Source of the DNA: a bacterium
Lineage (GTDB): Bacteria; SAR324; XYD2-FULL-50-16
NCBI GenBank assembly: GCA_024275165.1
Contig: JAJRZQ010000002.1
Span: 1 to 64,000, forward strand
Length of the DNA: 64,000 nt
Reading direction: 5' to 3'
This document shows, piece by piece, positions 60,004 to 64,000 of the stretch. The notes beneath the pieces were generated by a model. It saw only the letters and a list, made by a program, of their open reading frames with translations, was not told the DNA's origin and did not search any database. The stretch's first letter is position 1. Every line of letters starts with the position of its first letter. The translations under genes were made by a program, and so were the position numbers.

Positions 60004-63000
60004 TCAGTAAGCTTATCGAGGCCTGTCTGAAAAATCGTTTTGTCACTTTGGTTTTTTCGCTGCTGTTGACCCTAATCGGCCTCTGGTCTTTTATCAGCAC
60101 ACCCTTGGACGCGATTCCGGATTTATCGGATGTGCAGGTGATTATTTTTACCGAGTTTCCAGGCCAAGCCCCTCAGGTTGTAGAGGATCAGGTGACCTAC
60201 CCCCTGACCACGGCCATGTTGGCCGTTCCCTTTGCGCAGGTTGTGCGGGGCTACTCCTTTTTTGGTTTGTCTTTTGTCTATATTATTTTTGAAGAGGGCA
60301 CGGATATGTACTGGGCCCGCTCGAGGGTATTAGAGTATTTAAACTATGTCTCCGGGCGCCTGCCGCAAGGGGTCAATCCGGCCTTGGGACCGGACGCGAC
60401 CGGAGTGGGTTGGGTCTATGAATATGCCCTCATTGACAAAACCGGAAAGCACAACCTCGCTGAATTGCGTTCCATTCAAGATTGGTATCTGCGCTATCCG
60501 TTGCAAACCGTGAACGGCGTATCTGAGGTGGCCTCGGTGGGGGGTTATGTCAAACAATATCAAATTGAAGTCGACCCCAATGCCTTGGCGAGTTACAATA
60601 TCCCCTTGTCGAAGGTGTTGCGTGCGATTAAGCGCTCTAACAGGGATGTGGGCGGTAAGTTGATCGAAATGAGTGAAACCGAGTATATGGTTCGTGCCGC
60701 GGGGTATATTCAGGGAATTGAAGATATCAACCAGATTCCCGTGGCCTCGGACGGCAAGGGCACCCCGGTGCGGATTCAAGATATCGCTCATGTCCATATC
60801 GGCCCCGAATTGCGTCGTGGTCTGGTGGAACTGAACGGTGAGGGAGAGGTCGCCGGCGGGGTGGTGATCATGCGCTTTGAAGAAAACGCTCTCGCCACCA
60901 TTCAAGGGGTTCGGGATAAACTGGAGGAATTAAAAAAGGGGCTGCCCGAAGGGGTGGAGATTGTTCCCGTTTATGACCGCGGTTCCTTAATTGAACGAGC
61001 GGTGGAAAACCTGCAAAGTAATTTGTTCCAAGAGCTGGCGATTGTCGGGTTGCTGTGCGTATTGTTTCTTTTTCATTTTCGTTCGGCTCTGGTGATTTTT
61101 ATTTCCTTGCCCATCGGTATTTTAATCGCCTTCATTATTATGCGCTGGCAGGGACTCAATGCCAATATTATGTCTCTGGGAGGCATTGCCATTACCATCG
61201 GGGCCATGGTGGACGGGGCGATTGTGATGATTGAAAATGCCCATAAACATTTGGCGGAGGCGGCCTTGAAAAAAGGAGAAGCCCTAACGACAGAGGAACG
61301 CTGGAAAACGGTGGGGATTGCCGCGAAGGAGGTCGGGCCGGCTTTGTTTTTCTCCTTGCTGGTGATTACGGTCTCTTACCTTTCTATATTTACTCTAGAG
61401 GCGCAAGAGGGCCGGCTGTTTAAACCCTTGGCCTTTACCAGTACTTATGCCATGGCGGTGTCGGCGATCTTGGCGGTCACGATGGTCCCTCTGTTGATGG
61501 GGTATTTGATCAAGGGCAAGATTCCAGATGAGAACAAAAACCCGATCAACCGAGCCCTCCATTGGCTGCATACTCCGGCGTTGAAAGTCTCTTTGCAAAA
61601 GCGAGGGGTGACCTTTTTAGCTACCCTGCTCATTTTAGCGGCAACGCTTTATCCTTTGTCTCAATTGGGGAGCGAATTCATGCCGCCCTTGGATGAAGGG
61701 GATATTTTATATATGCCTACCACTTTTCCCGGTATTTCCATTACGAAAGCCAAAGAGCTTTTACAGCAAACCGACAAGATTTTAAAAACCTTTCCTGAGG
61801 CGAAAACGGTTTTTGGCAAGGTAGGCCGGGCGGATACGGCGACAGACTCGGCTCCCTTGAGCATGATGGAAACCATTGTGCAATTAAAACCCCGGGCAGA
61901 ATGGCCCGATCCAGATAAAACGACCCAGGAATTAATGAAGGAAATGGATCAAGCCATTCAGTTTCCGGGGCTTTCTAATGCCTGGACTCTTCCTATCAAA
62001 ACCCGTATCGACATGCTTTCTACGGGGATCAAGACGCCCATTGGGATCAAGGTCAGCGGGCCGGATTTGACGGTATTGCAGAGGATTTCTGAAGACATTG
62101 AACAGGCGATGAAAACAATTCCCGATACGCTTTCCGCTTTTGGAGATCGCACCGTGGGGGGATATTTTCTCGATTTTGATATCGACCGAGAGGAGGCCTC
62201 TCGTTATGGTTTGACGGTGGGGGATGTTCAAGATGTAGTGCAATCCGCGGTCGGGGGTATGAATGTAACCCTGACCGTAGAAGGGCTGGAGCGGTATCCG
62301 GTCAATGTGCGCTACGCTAGGGAATTGCGCGATAGCCCGGAAAAACTCAAGCGAATTTTAATCTCTCTACCGGGTGGGGGGCAAATTCCCTTGTCTCTGG
62401 TCGCGAAAATTAAATTAAGAAGAGGCGCCCCGGTGATTAAAAGTGAGAACGCCCGCTTAAATGCCTGGATTTATGTGGACATCAAAACCTCGGATATTGG
62501 CGGTTATGTGGCTCAGGCAAAGAAAACCTTGCAAGAGCAGGTGGTTATTCCTCCCGGTTATACGGTGGCATGGTCCGGGCAGTTTGAATACATGGAGCGG
62601 GCGGCCAAACGGTTGCAGGTCGTGGTTCCCCTGACCTTGTTTTTGATTTTTATGTTGTTGTATTTTAATTTTGGAAACCTCGTCGGGCCTTTGGTGATTA
62701 TGTTGACGATTCCCTGCGCTCTGGTCGGTGGTGTTTGGTTGGTCTACTTCATGAACTATAATATTTCGGTTGCCGTGGCAGTGGGCTTTATCGCTTTGGC
62801 CGGGGTTGCCGCGGAAATCGGGGTTTTGGTGCTGACCTTTATTGATGAGAATATCGCCCAGATGCGGAAGGAGAAAAATCGCCCCTTGAGGGGGGAGGAA
62901 ATCCAAGCCGCGGTGCTGCAGGGAACATCGGCCCGGGTGCGCCCTGTGGCGATGACAACCTTATCCACCCTTGTGGGTTTGCTGCCCATCATGTGGGGCT

Positions 63001-63155
63001 CGGGGACGGGCTCGGATGTAATGCACCGGATCGCCGCCCCCATGGCCGGAGGTTTGATCACGGTGATCTTGCTGGGGTTGCTGGTGCTGCCGGTGATCTA
63101 TGGGGGGGTGTTGTGGTTTTTAGAAGAAAAGCAGCCTCAACCCGGTGCAGAATGA
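60000..63155 (+). CDS. cusA: CusA-like Cu(I)/Ag(I) RND efflux pump
   Basis: 1051 residues, twelve membrane helices, heavy-metal-efflux RND family. The N terminus (LIGLWSFISTPLDAIPDLSDVQV) and charged helix GGIAITIGAMVDGAIVMIENAHK (proton relay Asp) are typical. The three methionines that bind Cu(I)/Ag(I) in E. coli CusA are all present at matching positions: Met572 (LYMPTT), Met622 (PLSMMET) and Met672 (RIDMLSTG). It therefore likely exports Cu(I)/Ag(I) rather than Zn/Co/Cd. It is coupled to cusB by ATGA. Confidence 0.95.
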   Translation: MISKLIEACLKNRFVTLVFSLLLTLIGLWSFISTPLDAIPDLSDVQVIIFTEFPGQAPQVVEDQVTYPLTTAMLAVPFAQVVRGYSFFGLSFVYIIFEEGTDMYWARSRVLEYLNYVSGRLPQGVNPALGPDATGVGWVYEYALIDKTGKHNLAELRSIQDWYLRYPLQTVNGVSEVASVGGYVKQYQIEVDPNALASYNIPLSKVLRAIKRSNRDVGGKLIEMSETEYMVRAAGYIQGIEDINQIPVASDGKGTPVRIQDIAHVHIGPELRRGLVELNGEGEVAGGVVIMRFEENALATIQGVRDKLEELKKGLPEGVEIVPVYDRGSLIERAVENLQSNLFQELAIVGLLCVLFLFHFRSALVIFISLPIGILIAFIIMRWQGLNANIMSLGGIAITIGAMVDGAIVMIENAHKHLAEAALKKGEALTTEERWKTVGIAAKEVGPALFFSLLVITVSYLSIFTLEAQEGRLFKPLAFTSTYAMAVSAILAVTMVPLLMGYLIKGKIPDENKNPINRALHWLHTPALKVSLQKRGVTFLATLLILAATLYPLSQLGSEFMPPLDEGDILYMPTTFPGISITKAKELLQQTDKILKTFPEAKTVFGKVGRADTATDSAPLSMMETIVQLKPRAEWPDPDKTTQELMKEMDQAIQFPGLSNAWTLPIKTRIDMLSTGIKTPIGIKVSGPDLTVLQRISEDIEQAMKTIPDTLSAFGDRTVGGYFLDFDIDREEASRYGLTVGDVQDVVQSAVGGMNVTLTVEGLERYPVNVRYARELRDSPEKLKRILISLPGGGQIPLSLVAKIKLRRGAPVIKSENARLNAWIYVDIKTSDIGGYVAQAKKTLQEQVVIPPGYTVAWSGQFEYMERAAKRLQVVVPLTLFLIFMLLYFNFGNLVGPLVIMLTIPCALVGGVWLVYFMNYNISVAVAVGFIALAGVAAEIGVLVLTFIDENIAQMRKEKNRPLRGEEIQAAVLQGTSARVRPVAMTTLSTLVGLLPIMWGSGTGSDVMHRIAAPMAGGLITVILLGLLVLPVIYGGVLWFLEEKQPQPGAE

Positions 63156-63193
63156 AATAATGTGTTAGTTTAAATGAGGGGAGCTTTGATAAA

Positions 63194-63404
63194 GGAACCT
63201 CTGAAAAACTCCTTGCCTACCGCTTGTTCAAGCGGTAGGCTCGTGCCCTTCGGACTGATTATGGCCCCTGGGGCGCGTCGAGTTTTTCCGTCCTTTCGGT
63301 GGGGAATGAAATCCACAATCCCAACGCGAATCAAGAAGTCGCGCTTTTTGATTTGGCAAGGCATTCCTGCCTTGCTGGGAAACTCCTCGTTTTTCAGAGT
63401 TTCC
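63194..63404. mobile_element. MITE-like element, copy B (full length)
   Basis: 211 bp. Left end GGAACCTCTGAAAAACTCC, right end GTTTTTCAGAGTTTCC, flanked by TAAA at 63190-63193 and TAAA at 63405-63408. A perfect 26-bp palindrome lies at 63215-63240 (arms GCCTACCGCTTG and CAAGCGGTAGGC). The terminal 27 bases (63378-63404) are themselves an inverted repeat. Matches copy A throughout. No transposase. Confidence 0.8.
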
Positions 63405-63410
63405 TAAAGT

Positions 63411-63440
63411 CCTTCCCTACCGCTGTTTAGGTCGGGAAGG
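63411..63440 (+). terminator. Possible terminator after the Cus operon
   Basis: CCTTCCC (63412-63417 region) pairs with GGGAAGG (to 63440), with an inner ACC/GGT pairing and an 8-base loop. It is followed only by TGTTTTGGGG, so the U-tract is weak. It lies downstream of cusA and element copy B. Confidence 0.35.
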
Positions 63441-63622
63441 TGTTTTGGGGCTGTTGCTTGTTTTGTGGCGGGTAGATTTTTTTGGTTTTAGGGTTGGGAA
63501 GTGAGTTTTCGAGTTGAAGGCAAATCAATGAATTGCGGTTATTGACTTGGGGGCATCCCTACCCTTTTAAGGAGTCTCTAAATTTTTCAGAGGGTTTTGC
63601 GTAAACCCGAATTCGAGGAAGC

Positions 63623-63802
63623 ATGAAGTTGATATCATTTTGTTTATTGATCTTGTCTGTTTTGATTTTATCGGGTTGCCCGCGTTGGACGAATCCCAAT
63701 GAACACCAGTATCACCAAGCCCAGGGCCATGAGGGGCATCAAGAGCTGATTGTTCCGGAATATCCACCGGGTTTAGAGCCGGTTAAAAATAGCGAAGAGT
63801 GA
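63623..63802 (+). CDS. Tiny His-rich lipoprotein (second)
   Basis: 59 residues. The signal MKLISFCLLILSVLILSGC ends in a lipobox (LSGC, Cys19). The mature part CPRWTNPNEHQYHQAQGHEG has five histidines in its first 22 residues, then a Pro/Glu tail. GAGGAA precedes the ATG. Same size class, lipobox position and His content as the protein at 53588-53740. It may bind metal at the membrane. No family recognised. Confidence 0.6.
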   Translation: MKLISFCLLILSVLILSGCPRWTNPNEHQYHQAQGHEGHQELIVPEYPPGLEPVKNSEE

Positions 63803-63828
63803 GTTTTAGCCGATTCAGCATCCTCTGA

Positions 63829-63967
63829 AAAGCTCTATCCTGGGGCTTTTTCAGCTTTGGTGATCCGAAAGTGAATTTTTGATTGCCAAACAAATCAATT
63901 CACTTTGTTCATTGTTGGGCGGAGCATTCTAGCCTGCATAAAAAACTCTGACTTTTTCAGAGTTTCC
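63829..63967. repeat. Diverged MITE-like element, copy E
   Basis: About 139 bp with a left end like the family (ATCCTCTGAAAAGCTC) and a right end ACTTTTTCAGAGTTTCC identical in its last 14 bases to copies A and B. The right end also forms an 8-bp hairpin (AACTCTGA/TCAGAGTT). The interior differs from A and B. A weaker half-site (TTTTTCAGAGGG) lies near 63584. I see no gene after 63802. Confidence 0.45.
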
Positions 63968-64000
63968 TTCAGTTTTATGGTTAGGGGGGGCTTTGTCGTT

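Noticed and set aside
1-64000. tRNA, rRNA or CRISPR arrays
   Set aside because: Scanning by eye found no T-loop/acceptor pairings, rRNA-like stretches or regularly spaced direct repeats; a covariance-model search would be decisive.

Overview
This 64 kb window is chromosomal DNA from a Gram-negative bacterium. TatB, ExbB/ExbD/TonB, TolC-family and RND efflux proteins, class 2 (quinone-linked) dihydroorotate dehydrogenase and an outer-membrane cytochrome-porin all point to a two-membrane, proteobacterium-like cell. The exact lineage cannot be read from the sequence; a deltaproteobacterial or related deep-branching group is a guess. Genes are packed in operons with many 4-nt ATGA overlaps. Shine-Dalgarno sites are usual, and TTG starts are frequent. 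I saw no rRNA, tRNA, CRISPR array, integrase or complete transposase gene.

Layout. 1-3.7 kb: a flavoprotein dehydrogenase and a SulP anion transporter. 4.0-7.4 kb: metal and arsenic genes (a MerR-type promoter driving a CopZ-like iron-sulfur/zinc protein and an exported DsrE-fold protein; then arsR-arsC-acr3 on the minus strand). 7.5-13.2 kb: a tight seven-gene minus-strand operon running from a novel helical-repeat protein through radical SAM, pyrD, cheW, a TlpA-like lipoprotein and tatB to apt, closed by a hairpin terminator. 13.4-22.0 kb: ligA, trkA, an AI-2E-type permease and a 1329-residue protein of unknown function. 22.1-25.0 kb: an exported pentapeptide-repeat protein, a repeat element, a decayed pentapeptide gene and a Cyc2-like monoheme cytochrome-porin with its own terminator. 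25.1-31.9 kb: glutamate formiminotransferase, a divergent GH77 glucanotransferase, two unknown proteins, and a LysM/M23 lipoprotein. 31.9-42.0 kb: minus-strand housekeeping and signalling genes (CHASE2 cyclase, aroE, HPr, metK, FetAB-like ABC exporter, DUF420, TPR-CHAT protein). 42.4-50.9 kb: HAD phosphatase, CDF zinc exporter, a large hybrid kinase, a lipoprotein, cytochrome c, msrA and exbB-exbD-tonB. 50.9-53.7 kb: a mercury-type cluster with two MerR regulators, two thioredoxin-like proteins, MerF, MerT and MerP, but no mercuric reductase. 54.2-63.8 kb: an HD-GYP protein, two c-type cytochrome genes (one split by an in-frame amber codon) and a Cus-type Cu(I)/Ag(I) efflux system.

How it fits together. 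The window is rich in metal handling: As(III) export, Zn/Cd export, Hg import proteins, Cu/Ag efflux, a CopZ-type protein, and a possible outer-membrane Fe(II)-oxidising cytochrome. Three near-identical MerR-type promoters with 20-bp spacers (about 4.05, 50.92 and 52.08 kb) suggest that the distant CopZ/DsrE pair belongs to the same regulon as the mer cluster.

The least explained parts are a protein with nine helical repeats at an almost exact 48-residue period, the 1329-residue coiled-coil protein, the 830/199-residue gene pair, and a family of about 210-bp MITE-like elements with TAAA target duplications. One 27-bp mini-copy of that family sits in the leader of the CopZ gene.
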